64,000 nucleotides of DNA from Strongylocentrotus droebachiensis (GCA_035222895.1 JAVYIG010000310.1:603232-667231); one strand, 5' to 3'. Counted from the stretch's first letter, positions 24,831 to 37,947 are shown. Program-made: numbers and translations. The notes: generated from the letters alone by a model not told the origin.

Positions 24831-25600
24831 GTTAAATCAACAAATTGATGGGAGTTGTTGTCAGACAGAGATACTATTCATTTATGATTGTATTTCAAAT
24901 GTATGTACATGTACATAGACTGGAAGAGAAATGAACGTTGACGTGTCTCGCGCTGAAATGACCTTAAAAAGGCTTTCTGTTTTGTTTCCTTGGCTTGTTG
25001 ACATTAACTTTCCTCTTTCAGTTTCAAATAAAAAAATTGCTACATCATTCTGTCTTTAAAAAAAAAAATTAAACGTTTCCGTCCATGTTCATGCTTCCAT
25101 AATCTGCAATGAAAGACAGAAAGCCTATTTGTAAGCGAAAGAACAAGTTCTCGGTTTAATTTTTTTTTTTCTGTGTATTTTCCTAAATGCACTGTGGGCG
25201 GCTAAAAATAAGAAAAAGAAAAAAGAAAGAAAAAGAAAGAGAAAGTGGAATAAATAATCATGCATATTTATCATTGTACTTCACAATGAACATAGACTGG
25301 ATGTGAATTGAACGTTGAGGACGTGTCTCGCGCTGAAATGACCTTAAACAAACCTTGAATCTCCAGTTTTGTTTCCTGGGATTGTTGACATGAATCTTCT
25401 ACTTTCAGTTTCAAATAATAAATTTGCTATATTACCCAGTCTAATTTTAGAATAGAAGTAACCGTTTCCGTCTATGTTCATGCTTCCATATTTGGCAATG
25501 AAATAATTTGATTGATCGTGTCATGACCTAGTGTCATCATACATATTAATATGATTTCCTCCTTGGGCTTTGTTTTTGTCACCTGGTTTGTTTATGAAAT
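24831..25600. promoter_or_regulatory. Gene B upstream region with duplicated promoter-like block
   Basis: The IRF/Ets-like element GAAACTGAAAGAGGAAA lies at 25009-25025 on the minus strand, 179 bases before the ATG. The surrounding block (about 24885-25135) is repeated at about 25280-25500, where the element reads GAAACTGAAAGTAGAAG. Both copies contain GTGTCTCGCGCTGAAATGAC and GTTTCCTGG-like words also found upstream of A and C. No TATA box is evident at the usual distance. Confidence 0.5.
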
Positions 25601-25812
25601 GTTATAGGGAGGGACCATTAAGAGGGACCATTACGGTTACAGTGATTTAGTTTGCTTTCCTCTTCCCCGGCAGCCAACTGATGCACTCAGAGGACCTCCA
25701 GGAAGATTGTGCATTTATAATTGACATTCTCTTAATGTTTGTTTACTTATATTTACATTGTTATATTTTTTGTGAATTGCCGAATAAATAATAAATAAAT
25801 AAATAAATAAAA
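25600..25812 (+). mobile_element. 3' end fragment of a LINE with (AAAT)n tail
   Basis: A UTR-like stretch starting GGAGGGACCATTAAGAG ends in GAATTGCCGAATAAATAATA followed by AAAT units to about 25812. It interrupts the duplicated flank: the upstream-block sequence resumes with CTTCCAAAGACGGAAAGCC. It has no coding part. Confidence 0.6.
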
Positions 25813-25914
25813 ATCCCTTCCAAAGACGGAAAGCCTATTTGTAAGCGAAAGAATAACTTCTCAGTTTAATTATTTGTTTTCTGTGTGTTTTCCTGAATGC
25901 ACTGTGGAGGTAAA

Positions 25915-26051
25915 TAATCATAGTGATGACGACGATGTTGATAAACGATCATCATAATATCCAAAAGAAAATAATAATAATTATAATGATGATGATAATA
26001 AGAATAATTATTATAATAATAGCAGTAGTAGTTGTTATAATAACAACAACA

Positions 26052-26086
<35 letters not shown>

Positions 26087-26890
26087 AATAATATTAATGA
26101 TAGCAATATTTATAATAATAATAATAATAATAATGATAAAAACAAACACAATGATAACAAAAAGACACTGATAAACAGACAGATAATGAATAAATAAATA
26201 TTAAAAAAATGGATACGACATAAACATCATCCTAGAAGTAAGATATCATAAAATTGTTGTCTACTACTAACGCTCATGTTAACAGTTATTTTAGATACCT
26301 TTGATTATCATATTCATATTGTGTTACGCGGAATGTAAAATAGTGCATCCTGACAAACAGTTACCATGGTACAAACTCTCAAAGCTGATGTAATTCTTTT
26401 CTGTTTATTACTGAGTTTCTTTTACAATGGTTTTGATGGTGCTTTGTATGTTTATGTAAGGTCTATGGCTTTTTCGACAAAAGGAATGGGTATGCTTACA
26501 AAAGACCTGCTGAAAAAGTTCGGTTTTGATTTTTTTTTTTTTTTTAAAGATTAAAAAAAAAAAAAAAATCATCTTACAGTACTCAAAATATAATGTTAGA
26601 AATAAAAAATAACGCAGAGATCTTTTGAACAAAAAAGGAAAACATAGAATGTACATGTATTAAATCAATTGGTATTTTTGTAGAAATTGTAAAGTCAATA
26701 CTACGTTGAAATTGAATTGAGGATGTGAGAGAGCCTATAAAGTAAAATCGAAGCTGTTTAGTTGTAGGCTCTAACACCATTGAATTCAGTTGAGGTAAAA
26801 GATATCCCTTTCATTTTCATATTAGTACTGTAAGTTGGTAATCTCAATACCAGTCGGAAGGAGAGGATTCCTGAACTTCCGTCTTTTCAG
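25915..26890. repeat. AT-rich trinucleotide tract and duplicated flank of gene B
   Basis: 25920-26215 is dense AAT/ATG trinucleotide sequence, paralogous to 7735-7995; open frames here are artefacts. From 26220 to 26890 the sequence matches 7996-8820 upstream of gene A, and the match stops at CTTCCGTCTTTTCAG, where new sequence enters. Confidence 0.8.
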
Positions 26891-28344
26891 TCAGGGGCAG
26901 CGGGGCGTCTTTAAAGGTGGGGAGGGGTGACCAACAAAAACAAGATCTTTTATACAAAAAACAGTGAAATTAAAGAAAAGTTGTTCTTAGCCGTTTTAAA
27001 TTAGGTGCACATTTTATGATGACTGTTGTCAAAATAAATTGCATTGAAAAATGGTTTTCCTAGCTGGGTGAATATTCATGCATAGCTTTCCATTTGCCCT
27101 CTGAACTCTCTAATTCTTATTCAGATGCGAAGTCTGGATGCGCGCATTCCTTTTCCTTTGTTCCTTCGTCCTAGGAATTTAGATATGCAAATTTAACACT
27201 AGCGCGCATGTGACTGGGTTACGTTTGGGAGAGTGTGAATGTGTACGTGTTATACGTTAGCGAGAGTGGTGGGCACAAGCCATTTTGTTGCGAGTAGAGA
27301 AGGACCTGCTGTGTCGCCCTTGGGGAGGGAGTACGTTTGTCTACAGAATAACTGTAAGTCTTAACTTTAAGCTCAACTCTAATTTTATTCACATTTATGA
27401 CCCTGTTTTATGCCCTATAGTGTAAACGGATGCCTGGAGAAATGTTTCTAGATGTTGCATATGAATATTTGTCTTTAAGTAATTTAATTGGGATTTGTGT
27501 CATGTGAAACGACACAATAGATGTTTGAAATATTTATTGTTTTTGTAAGTGCCTTTTTTCCGGCAGACACGGAAAATCAGCCATGCTGGAAGTCAGCCAT
27601 TTTGAATGTCAGTCATTTTGGAAGTCGGCCATTTTGAATGTCAGCCATTTTGAATATATTAAATGGCAGGTAGCCATCTTGAATTTTGATGCAAACAGAA
27701 TGCATCAACTGTTTCCGTTATAAACATATTTCTAAAAGTCAGAAATAATTTGAAATGTTATTAGCATTATTTACAAAGGCTGGTATGAGATACTGGTAAG
27801 GAAGTTTCTGTCTTAAGATATGTTAAAGCTAACTGATTTTGTGTATTTCTATTAATGATGTTTAAGTCAACATTGTATGTTTATATTGTTAGAAAGTCCT
27901 TACATGTTAAGAACATTTGTTGATGTATTTTTGTATCAAACTAATATGATAGGATACCATGTTTATTATTGTTTATTAATTGTATTACAGCCGTTTAGGG
28001 TGGTGTTCAACCACATTCCATTGATCGACTCTACGAAGTACAAGAGACCGATTTAGACTGTTTTCTACCTAACCCTGCGATATGGTCAACTCATCACGAG
28101 CCATCGAGCCATTCGACCCTGATTGTGTTCTTCATGATTCCACGGTCATCTAACGCGGTGGACATTTTCACGCACACGATCGTCTAACGCGGTGGACTTT
28201 GTCACGAACTGTCACGAACTGTATCTTATGCTGGCCCGAACAACCATCGCCGTGATCCTGAGAAAGATTTAGGACGAGCTAAGGGAAAGAAAGGATCAAG
28301 CAAGAAAGACCTGTGAGTATTGTGAAGAAGAGGGAATAACATAT

Positions 28345-29440
28345 ATGATTGAGTTTGAGGCATGCGAGAGGTGGTCGTGCCTGGCCTGTCACCATGTGAC
28401 ACTTGACATGTATCATTTCTTCACCGATGACAGAAACAGAGCTCATTGGATTTGCAGAGATTGCGAAGCCATTGCAATTGAAGCAGCTAAAGCCAAAATA
28501 AATAGCAAAATTGCTACAAAAAACCTGTGCAATAATGTAAAAAGTGAAGTGAATGAAGCTACAGGGAAGATTCTGAAAAATGCACAAGAAACAATGAAAG
28601 AGATGGTGAATGAAGGAGTGAAACAACTCAAGAATTCCTATGCCGATGTGTGTAGAGAGCCTGTGATCAATGCTAATACTGAAGGGGAAATGTATAAATC
28701 TAGAATTACCATACTACAAAGACCTAAGGCTAAGGGCAAGGCAAGTAACACAAACAAGAACAGTGACAATTCCAATGATGAAGGTGAAATGGACCCAGGG
28801 TTTGAGGTTGGAAATGTTGTAAGCATGACTACAATGGAGGAACTAGTGGATAGAGAGAGAAGAAAGAGTAACGTTGTGTTTTACAACGTACCCGAGTCCC
28901 AACATGATCAACTGCATGACAGGGTAGCAGAAGACAAGAAAGCAGTCTTAGATATTGCAAAGAATGGCCTAAAAATACACAATGCCCAAGTAGTCAAAGC
29001 CATCCGCCTAGGGAGCAAACGGCAGGACAAGATGTCAAAACTGTCAATTGGAGAGCCCACACAAGAAAAGTGAATTTCTATCGGCATCCAAGAGACTGAG
29101 ACAAACGGATAGATGGAAGGATACATATATATCACCTGATATGACGAGGCAACGAAGAGAGGAGAACTGGAAATTAAGACAAGAACTCAAGCAGAGGAGA
29201 GAAAATGGGGAACAAGAACTGGTGATACGCCAAGGAAAGATTGTGACAAGATGGAATAAAAATCTGCCTACAAAGGGGAATGGCACCAGGGATAAAAGAG
29301 AGCCAAGAGAAGCGAACCTCGAAACAAATCTACAGGAAAACGCTGACACTCCAGATCCGGCTCCTCTCAAGCCATGCTACATAGATGAAGACAACGGCAT
29401 CGAAGTTGATGGAGTATTTGGAGCAGTAGGTAGGTCTCCA
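28345..29440 (+). pseudogene. LINE ORF1 (zinc-finger-like), frameshifted
   Basis: The first 242 codons contain a PHD-like cysteine array (CERWSCLACH and WICRDC, with CEYC just upstream of the ATG in the same frame), a lysine/glutamate-rich middle and the segment RRKSNVVFYNVPES. After a frameshift near 29060, the next frame continues with SPDMTRQRREENWKLR, a part of ORF1 common in CR1-like LINEs. An in-frame stop lies upstream at about 28270. The protein would bind element RNA; this copy is broken. Confidence 0.7.
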
Positions 29441-29519
29441 AAAAGCCAATGACTTGGCAACATTAATGGAGGACCCATAGGAGGAAAAGGGAGTAAGAAA
29501 TCTGAGCACACACATCAGA

Positions 29520-31035
29520 ATAAATTTAAGGTACTGTATTCAAATGCTGACTCCCTAATAAACAAAATGGATGAACTACAAGTAGCTGTTGGAGAACATA
29601 GCCCAGAAATAATTATGATATGTGAAGTTATTCCTAAATCGGGCAACCTTAAAGTGACACATGAATTAATCAAAGTCGAAGGATATGACGTATTTACAAA
29701 TATAGACAAGGAAAATAATCACAGAGGCATTGTGATCTACATCAGCACGAAACTCAAGGCTCAAGAAGTCTCATTTGACTCAGACTTTACAGAAAACACT
29801 TGGTGCACTGTCCTACTCACAGGGAGAGATGAGCTTCTGGTCGGATGCATCTACAGGAGCCCATCTAGCATGATGGAAACAACAAATTATTATGTGAACT
29901 TATACAGTTAGTTAGCGAAAGCAGAGTGAAGCATGTACTTATCATGGGAGACTTTAACTTTCCTGATATCAATTGGAAGAGAGCACATGTGGACTCAACC
30001 TCCAACAACCCGTCACACATGTTCCTCACCGCCACACAGGAATCGTTTTTCCACCAACATATAGATGAGCCAACCCGGCACAGAAATGGACAAAGGGCTA
30101 ATGTGCTTGACCTCGTATTTACAAATACCGCCGAATTGATTCTTTCGATCGAATACCTGCCTCCTCTAGGGCTAAGTGATCACGTATGTCTACTAGCAGA
30201 ATTAGACATATTACAGGAAAAAGATAAGACAAGAAAGAGAGAAAACCGTACAATCTACCAGAAAGGAGACTACAAAACTATGAACGAAACCCTTGATACG
30301 ATAGAATGGGAAAAGGTTTTTGCAGATAAGAACTGTGAGCAGGCATGGAATATATTTCTCCACAGAATAAAGGAATGCGTGGAAAATTATGTACCTGTAC
30401 GAAAGTGTAATAAAGACAAAAGACAAAATATTTACATAACAAGGCCCATCTTGAAACTGTCTAAGAAGAAGACACGTTGCTGGAAACGCTATACAGATGA
30501 GAACAGATCAAGAGAGGAAAGGGAAAATGACTTCAAAGACTATAAACAAATAAGGAACCAACTAAAGAAAGCAACAAGAGCAGCTAGCAGAAGTTTTGAA
30601 GCAGATCTTGTAGAGAACATTGGCCAAAATCCCAAAGCGTTTTGGCGGTACGCCAACAGCAAGGTGAAGAGTAAGAGCCATATTGTGAGTCTCATGAAGG
30701 AGGATGGCCAACCTGCTCAAACTGACAGTGAAATGGCAAACATTCTTAATGAATACTTCTCCAGTGTATTCACTCAAGAAGACCTGCAGAATATACCAGA
30801 CATACAAGTACCCTTACGAATGGACTTACCTACACTAAGTAAAGTAAACATACTAGTGAGCGATGTTGAAAACAAGCTCAAAAAGCTTAACACCAACAAG
30901 TCACCGGGTCCAGATGGGACACATCCTAAGGTGATGAAGGAACTAGCAGAGACTATTGCCGAACCATTGACGTTAATCTACAATAAATCTATGCAGGAAA
31001 GTAAACTCCCACTAGACTGGAAAAGAGGCCTGTAG
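29520..31035 (+). pseudogene. LINE ORF2 endonuclease and start of RT
   Basis: The frame 29567-29911 has the N-terminal endonuclease half (PEIIMICEVIPKS; VGCIYRSPSS). After a frameshift, 29926-31035 carries MGDFNFPDINW and GLSDHVCLL, so the catalytic SDH is kept. It then runs through a basic linker into the RT start (NTNKSPGPDGTHPKVMKEL). A further frameshift near 31030 separates it from the RT core. Confidence 0.8.
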
Positions 31036-32372
31036 TACCTCTTCACAAGAAAGGTAGCAGGACACAAGCTTCCAACTACAGACTTATAAGCCTCACCTCT
31101 GTCGCAGGAAAGCTGATGGAGAAAGTTATTCGAGATGCTATAATTACACACTTACTTAGTAATCATCTACTCTCACAAAATCAACATGGATTTACCCCAG
31201 GAAGGACATGTGCAACTCAATTACTTTGCGTACTAGAGGAATGGTCGCGATGGCTCGATGAAGGGAAGGTGATTGATGTTATATATCTCGACTTCAAGAA
31301 AGCTTTTGACAGTGTTCCCCATGAAAGACTCCTACTCAAACTAGAGGCACATGGACTTGAGGGTAAACTCCTAAACTGGATTAGAGCATTTCTGACAGGG
31401 AGAGTACAGAGCGTCTTCGTTAACGGAGAATCTTCCAACTGGTCTCCAGTAACAAGCGGGATACCGCAAGGCAGCGTCCTCGGACCGCTCCTCTTCCTGG
31501 TCTACATAAATGACCTTCCACTTGACGTGAGAAAGAGCAAAGTAGCCTTATTTGCAGATGACACAAAGCTGTATAATACAGTGAGCACACCAGCACAGAT
31601 CAATGACATCCAAGATGACCTAAACAACCTGCACAGATGGTCTGAGAGATGGCAGTTGCCTTTTAATGAGGACAAATGCAAAGTACTCCACATCGGCAAG
31701 AGAAATCCTGAAGGAAACTACCACATGCAAGGGAAACATCTGCAATCAGTGAAAGCTGAAAAGGACCTTGGAGTGACAATTGACTGCCAACTGAAATTTC
31801 ATCAACATGTATCATCAGCGGTCAGTAAGGGATACCAACTACTGGGAATAATGAAAAGAACATTCTCGAAACTCGATAAGACAACACTACCAATTTTATT
31901 CAAGACCCTAATTAGACCACACCTAGAATATGGGAGTGTTCTTTGGCATAGCAGATTTAAAGAAGATGCAAAGAAAATCGAAAGAGTGCAAAGAAGAGCT
32001 ACTAAATTGGTTCGAGAAATCAAGGACCTCCCATATCAAGAACGACTCAAATACATGAATATGTACTCTCTGTTCTACAGAAGAAGAAGAGGAGACATGA
32101 TCGCAGTCCACCAGATCATGCACGGACTAGTTGACATTCCACAAGATCATTTCTTCTCCCAACCTGCAAGTAGAAGCAGATCCACGAGAGGGCACTGTCT
32201 CAAGATCCAGAAAGAACACTGCAGACTGGATGTTAGAAACAAGTCTTTCAGCAGACGAATAATACAGGACTGGAACAGTTTGCCAGAAAATATAGTGGTC
32301 TTGGCAACAACGGACAAATTCAAAAGACACATAGATAAGCATTGGTGGGAGTATCGTTTTGATCTCCCATGA
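31036..32372 (+). pseudogene. LINE ORF2 reverse transcriptase core
   Basis: 418 open codons (31116-32372) include NQHGFTPGRT, YLDFKKAFDSVPH, SGIPQGSVLGPLLF and the catalytic FADDTKLY, then the C-terminal RRGDMIAVHQIMHGLVD typical of CR1 polymerases. The residues before 31116 read in the shifted frame as ASNYRLISLTSVAGK. The RT core itself has no stop, which suggests a rather young copy. Confidence 0.85.
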
Positions 32373-32739
32373 CTCCACTCCTGTGCATGCGCATACACTC
32401 AGTAATAAATCTAACAGGCTATAAACCTAGAAGCAGTGACCGGGAATTACAGGCCAACGCCTTCTTCCTGTGCCAGATGATGATGATGATGATGATGAAC
32501 TCCAACGTTCGTAACGCGTTATCCTTTGAACTAACACCGGTTTAGTTAATGACAGCCTTAATTTAATTGACCCTCTTAAGAAGTTATAAGCTGATATATT
32601 TTTGATTTGTCAACGCTCAATATTGGTGAATTTATGTTGCATCTCGTTGTATTGTGTAATTAAAATCCACACTATCATATTACAACTAATTCTTTGATTG
32701 ATTGTTTTTATATGTGTGTATCGCCACTTAGCCAACCAA

Positions 32740-32960
32740 ATCCTTGTGACAGACTGTAAAAAGGGGTACATATCCAAAGAAAAAGGACACTTATTAGAAA
32801 AGAAAAAAGGGCAGTCAAAGTAACAGGTGAATTATCTGAGATGAAAATATGGCACTCTTCGCACTAGTCCACCCCCTCGACTGTTGTGCACGATTTCGCT
32901 ATCGTCTGGTTGAGTGCACACCCCATAGCACACCCCATAGCACACACACACACACACACG

Positions 32961-32994
<34 letters not shown>

Positions 32995-33600
32995 TACGCA
33001 CATACAGAATAGTCGTACTCCCACATCACTGGGGTAAGGGGTAAGTGAATGAGCGCGGTAAGATATGACTGCGCCATCTGTTGGTTATGAGGGGGTTGCG
33101 CATCAATAAAAATCGTCCAGGACGTGGACTACTCTCGCACCTGATAAGAAGCGGTCAGCAGAGATGCCGAGAAAGATACTTATGAGGACAGAACAAAGGC
33201 ACCTATTACAAAGAAAAAGGTGCAATTCTCAAAAGGAGAATGGCGCTAATTAGACAGGATAAGGGGCACGTGTCAAAATAAAAAAGGGCACTTATTACAG
33301 GGTTAAATGGCATACCTTTACAATTTGAATAAGGGCACTCATCTGAGATGAAAAGGGACACTTGTACAAATTAAAAGAGGGAATACAAAGGAAAAGAGGC
33401 CCTTATAACAGGTGAAGGAACACTTATCAGAGATGATATAGGGCACTTCTTGTACTTGAAAATGGGCACTCACCTGAGATGAATAGGGACAGTTGTGAGG
33501 ATGTAATGGGGCCCTTCTTACAAAGGAAAATGGGCACTTATCGAAGGAAAAAGGGGAAACTACGAGATTTCGATAGAGGCATTTATCAGAGGTGTCAGAA
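32740..33600. repeat. Degenerate G/A-rich minisatellite with CA/CG tract
   Basis: Irregular units of about 25-35 bases built on AAAAGGGGCACTTATCAGAG. A CA/CG alternating purine-pyrimidine tract is embedded at 32940-32994, with a CGCGCGCG core that could take Z-DNA form. The same minisatellite family fills 62340-63980. No gene is present. Confidence 0.8.
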
Positions 33601-34460
33601 GGGGCTCTGCGGGACCGCGAAACCTGCGGAACCGCGAACCATGTAATCCACAGATAGGTGACGAATCCACTAGACCACGCGACATCTCTACACCTCTAAA
33701 GTCAACATTCCAGATTTGTGTTACCCCCCCCCCCCCAATAGCGTCTCGTCGCACGGCGACGAAAGTGCTGACTACGGGTTTTTTAAATGAGCTGTGACCG
33801 TCTCCGTATTCTGGCTACCGTCGCGATCTAATTTGCAGTTTCGCAACTCTGAATACGCGGGACTTTCCGCGCTTGCGTGACGTCAGAAAAGTCGTACCGC
33901 CCATCTGCATGCGAGCCTCGCCGTCACAGTTAACAAGCGCTCTGATTGGCTGATCACGCCACCCCGTACTAGCTCGACTCCCGACGCTAATTCGGCTGAA
34001 TACCAATCGGAGGTTCGGACGCTAAGCGGAAATTTTCGCTCTGAGTGCGCCCCCCCCTCCCCCTCGCTAAGATTAGCGTTGCACAAGGCCGGTTGCGAAA
34101 ACAGCCTAATGTCGTTGGAATGAAGAATTTCCCCGAATTATCCGAATAAATTATATTTAGGAAATGTTTACGTACATGCCTTCACTTCATGATTATAACA
34201 AAGACCGAGCCCCACCTACGCGATTTAAAAACAAACCCATAAATATGAAATTACATGTACACAAAATTTCTTTTTTTCATCGTGTGATTTTATCGTACTC
34301 ATTGAAACAATGTACAATTTATTGTAGGTCCTTTATCATCACATAAAGACACGCACCCAAATGTCACCCACACCCTCATCCTCACACGAACATACACGCA
34401 CGTAAATTTAAGCCATGATCCATCTATTTTATACATCAACATATAACACACTGTGCATAA
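33600..34460. repeat. Intergenic repeat block, third partial copy
   Basis: A SINE head remnant (33600-33690, GACCACGCGACATC) is followed by the CTCTAAAGTC and poly-C start of the block and by GGAATGAAGAATTTCCCCG, CATGCCTTCACTTCAT and CCCACCTACGCGATTTAAAA. All are shared in order with 9860-11240 and 52420-53835. The CG-rich part 33740-34090 is private to this copy. No gene seen. Confidence 0.6.
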
Positions 34461-35204
34461 AATGAATATAGATACAAATCGAAAATATGTGATTGTACAT
34501 TTTATTCGACACATTTCGGTGAACTGTAATTTGGAATTGCAAACACAATTTTCAGATTATGACCAGAAAAGACGAATTGGCAACATGAAAAACATAATGA
34601 CCATCAAAAAGGTGAAGAAAAAATTGCACATATCTGTAGCATTTCCCCATTTGTAGGGACATTTTTTAACATGTTTACCATACTTTTAAAAGTAAGAGAC
34701 CACAGATTATTCTGAAAGCTGTACCTAATTTTCCATTTCACATAAAGTCCAGCTAAATTATGTCTCAGATTCTTGACAAAAAATGTTCGCAGGACTTTGC
34801 TGTTACGAATTTCTCATACAATAATGTATATCTAAATGACGTACAAAGTGAGATCCAAAGGAAGCTAAGTAGTTTTGACAAACGTAGAGTAAACAAAAGT
34901 CTTGAAAAAAGGTCATGAAATTACTTAAGGCAAATCTAATTAAATGATCAAGTTGGGCATTATTTTGAGCATCAAATGAAATAATTTTCTGTGAAAGGGG
35001 GTGGGGCTGAGGTAATACGTATGGGATACAACAGCTTAATAATGGTACTAAAATTAATAATAATGATGATGAAAATAATAATAATAAAAATAATGATAAT
35101 ATAAATGATAATAATAATAACAATATTGATAATTATAAAAGTAATAACAGTGGAGTCTTGTATAGCACTCATGTCTGGAACATTGCCATTCTTTTCCATT
35201 CCAT
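34461..35204. other. Intergenic, no gene seen
   Basis: AT-rich sequence with an imperfect AAT/ATG tract at 35040-35150. I find no coding signal and no clear element. Confidence 0.6.
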
Positions 35205-35340
35205 TTTAATAAGGAATTAATTCATGCTAGGTATACCCTTTTACCTCACCCGGGTGGAGTGTGGCATATGTAGATTAATGTCTCGCCAACATATATCAGT
35301 GCTGCGAAAGGGATTCGAATTTTAATGTGTTGGTACCAAA
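35205..35340 (-). mobile_element. Decayed tRNA-derived SINE fragment
   Basis: On the minus strand, a B-box-like AATTCGAATCCCTTTCG precedes a GCACTG-type body and a GGTATACCTAGCATGAATTA tail. This matches the order of the SINE at 9600-9795, with several substitutions. Confidence 0.55.
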
Positions 35341-35979
35341 ATCAGAGCTGATATTATTTAACCATAGAATAAATGCAATTTTTGAAGGAAGGGCTACGCG
35401 TAGACTTCACGTTAACATTTGTGTTGACAACTCGCCTTCAAAATTAATATCGGCGGAATGATTTTCTTAACCTTAGTCTGCGAATGAATAAGAATAATTA
35501 GATTGTGGATTTTTGTTTGCCTTGAAATTTCGGTCAAAAATCTGTACACTTTCTCAAAATGGTCGATCGACGCCCTTGTGAATACAATGTAGATGTCAAC
35601 ATATTATAAGGCCCATTACTGGATTACTAAGTAAAATGTTTATCTCATTTCTGCACGCTTACCTACAATCTACTTTCCTTAGATTTGTTATCAGAGGAGT
35701 CAAATCTCCCGGTATCGGTGGTTTTTTATACAATTTTTTTAACTTAGCAATGATGGTATAAATATATATAAGATGGTTGTGATGATGGTGGTGACGGCAA
35801 CGACGACGATGATGATGATAATGATGATGGCAATGTACACAATTTACTTTTGTATACATTGACTTAGTGGTATAATGTTTGACCAACAGAACAGGCTGAA
35901 AAAAGGCCTCTTTTCAAGGAAAAAGCAACAAAATTATTTACCAAGCTAGTTTAATTAACTTTTTTTTAAACACTATCAT
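35341..35979. other. Intergenic, GAT microsatellite
   Basis: No gene. A GAT/GGT/GAC trinucleotide tract lies at 35770-35830. Confidence 0.6.
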
Positions 35980-35984
35980 TAAAA

Positions 35985-36337
35985 AGTTACAGCCCCTCTA
36001 AAGTGTTGGGACTCCTAACAATTTGATGGTAAAACTTTACTTAAATTGAATCACAATGTGAAAGAGGATTTTCAAAACAAATGTGTTTGAAGTCGAATAT
36101 TGATGAAGGAATTCAAAAATTAGGTTTTCTGCGTACAACAGAAAACTCAAATTATGTTTTCTTTGATCAATATTTGTTGGGAAACACATTTTTCATTTTT
36201 TGGGATGGGGGAATCTTTGCAGAATTGCGTTTTAAATGACATCCTATTTGACATCATGATACAATTTAAGTGAAATTTTGCCATCACATTTTTGGCGAAT
36301 TCGGGGCTCCCAACACTTTACAGGGGCTTTAAAAATA
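35985..36337. mobile_element. Foldback MITE
   Basis: TTACAGCCCCTCTAAAGTG at the left mirrors AACACTTTACAGGGGCTTTA at the right. The inverted similarity continues inward (for example the TTTGCCATCA and GATGGTAAAA parts, and AACACATTT against AAATGTGTTT). It is about 350 bp with no coding capacity. Confidence 0.75.
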
Positions 36338-36489
36338 AAATCGTGCGACAAATTTCCTTTCAAAGTAGCCACAGGGTTGTCACGGGAGTCTCGAAGCCGT
36401 CTGGAACCGTTCTCGAAAATGAGAATCTGACAAATTCAAGATCGAGAGAGGCGTAAACCCCTCTGAGCGCGACTAAATTGCGAATTAAT

Positions 36490-36628
36490 TTCAACAAAAC
36501 CAAGACACTTTGCGACTAAATTGTGCTTAAAACAAACAGAACCAAGACACTTTGCGACTAAATTGTGCTTAAAACAAACAGAACCAAGACACTTTGCGAC
36601 TAAATTGTGCTTAAAACAAAGAAACTCA
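36490..36628. repeat. 42-bp tandem repeat, three copies
   Basis: Three near-identical copies of a 42-base unit containing CCAAGACACTTTGCGACTAA, with a partial fourth. The unit length is a multiple of three, so an open frame passes through, but nothing suggests translation. Confidence 0.85.
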
Positions 36629-37947
36629 AGACATGACTGTATGCGAACTCCAGGCGAATTTTTGACCCAAATGTTGCCGGGAGTTCGTGTGACAAACGCA
36701 GATGTGTCGTAAGTACTAATTCAGTGTGATTCCAAGTGAAAATTGTCGTTTATTCGATAGGTTTTTTTCTTCGAAATTGTGTGTCTCCAACAAGTCGCGA
36801 GCCAGTGAGATACCAAATTTACATTTACTTCTTGTGCGATGTCACTTAATTGCGCGTCAAATATCACGCTTGTCGTCGACGCAGTCCTAAGTCATTACTT
36901 TTGAACTCCAGATGGAATATTGACGTATTCCACTCTCTCTGGATCATCGATGTCAGCGTAAACACCTTCTTGGATATTGCTGATCCCCGATCCATTGAAT
37001 TCCTGGTAGGCATGTTGCCTGACTCCACTCGGTTGAGGCAGCTCGTAATGAGGGCTCTGTGGATCGCCTGCTAATGGGGCAGCACATAAACGAGGCAGGT
37101 CTTCCTTCTTTTGCTTTTGCTTGCTGGTGGTCGATTTAGAAAAGACAGACAGAAATAGCGGATAATCACAATCGTCATCATCACCATCATCATCTCCATC
37201 TTCCCCATCATCATCAACATCAACATTATCATTAAAGTCGGTAAATCATCAAATAGTATTAAAAGATACATGTATAAGAACATTTGTATTTAAAGGTCTT
37301 TGAGGGAATACAATTAGGGTCTATTACTTCATAATTATATATGTAGATATTCAGGTTAAAAATAAACATGATGAGATTAACATGATTTTTGTAACTCAAT
37401 TAACCTAGAAATGCCTTTTTTCAATGCAGACTGTACAAGATGAATAGATTGCAGGTAGCTATGTTGTATGAACTAGTTAAAATTAGGAATTATAAAATTT
37501 AAAAACAATGTCAATATTGCATATTCAGTCCTGCATTTCAAACGTTTTTCGAAAATAAAATGTTTTGTTTTCTTACCATACAATCACCATGGCAATAGCA
37601 AGTATGATGTTCCCCAAGAATAATGTCACGATTAAAACCACTGAACCAGCATTAGAATTCGTCAGGTGCTGACACTCTGCAACATTGAATAAATAAGCGT
37701 AAATCACCAACATATATCAGTTCATTGCTAGTTGCAGAATAAACATATTGCTTCAACAAAGAATGCTATAAATGTTAATATTAGATAGCTTAGACAGGTA
37801 TCGAGATGTGATTGGTGCAGAGCTCGACACGTGATATCAATTGTGAGGATCCAAATTGTTATATTTTCCTGGCCGGTCACTTTTCGGTGTTATATTAACC
37901 AGCTGGTGAAACGAATATGTTTTTAATCAATGACTGCATGTCACCAA

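Larger units (their letters stand above)
26893..32502 (+). mobile_element. Nearly full-length CR1-like LINE, decayed
   Basis: It carries a 5' UTR-like region (about 27080-28280), ORF1 with a zinc-finger-like head (about 28300-29440), an APE-type endonuclease (29520-30240), reverse transcriptase (30850-32372) and a 3' UTR ending in (GAT)n at about 32476-32500. The order and motifs are those of CR1-clade elements. Frameshifts near 29060, 29900 and 31030 and a stop before the ORF1 start show it is inactive. The left limit is uncertain: 26893-26935 looks like a fragment of the minisatellite family. It begins exactly where the A/B flank homology stops. Confidence 0.8.

Noticed and set aside
25923-26171. 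Isoleucine-rich open frames
   Set aside because: AAT/ATG trinucleotide tract; low complexity, no protein features.
28345-29073. Host gene with a PHD-like zinc finger
   Set aside because: It is followed in order by endonuclease and reverse transcriptase, so it is LINE ORF1.
36490-36628. CRISPR-like array
   Set aside because: Units are contiguous, without unique spacers, in a eukaryotic genome.
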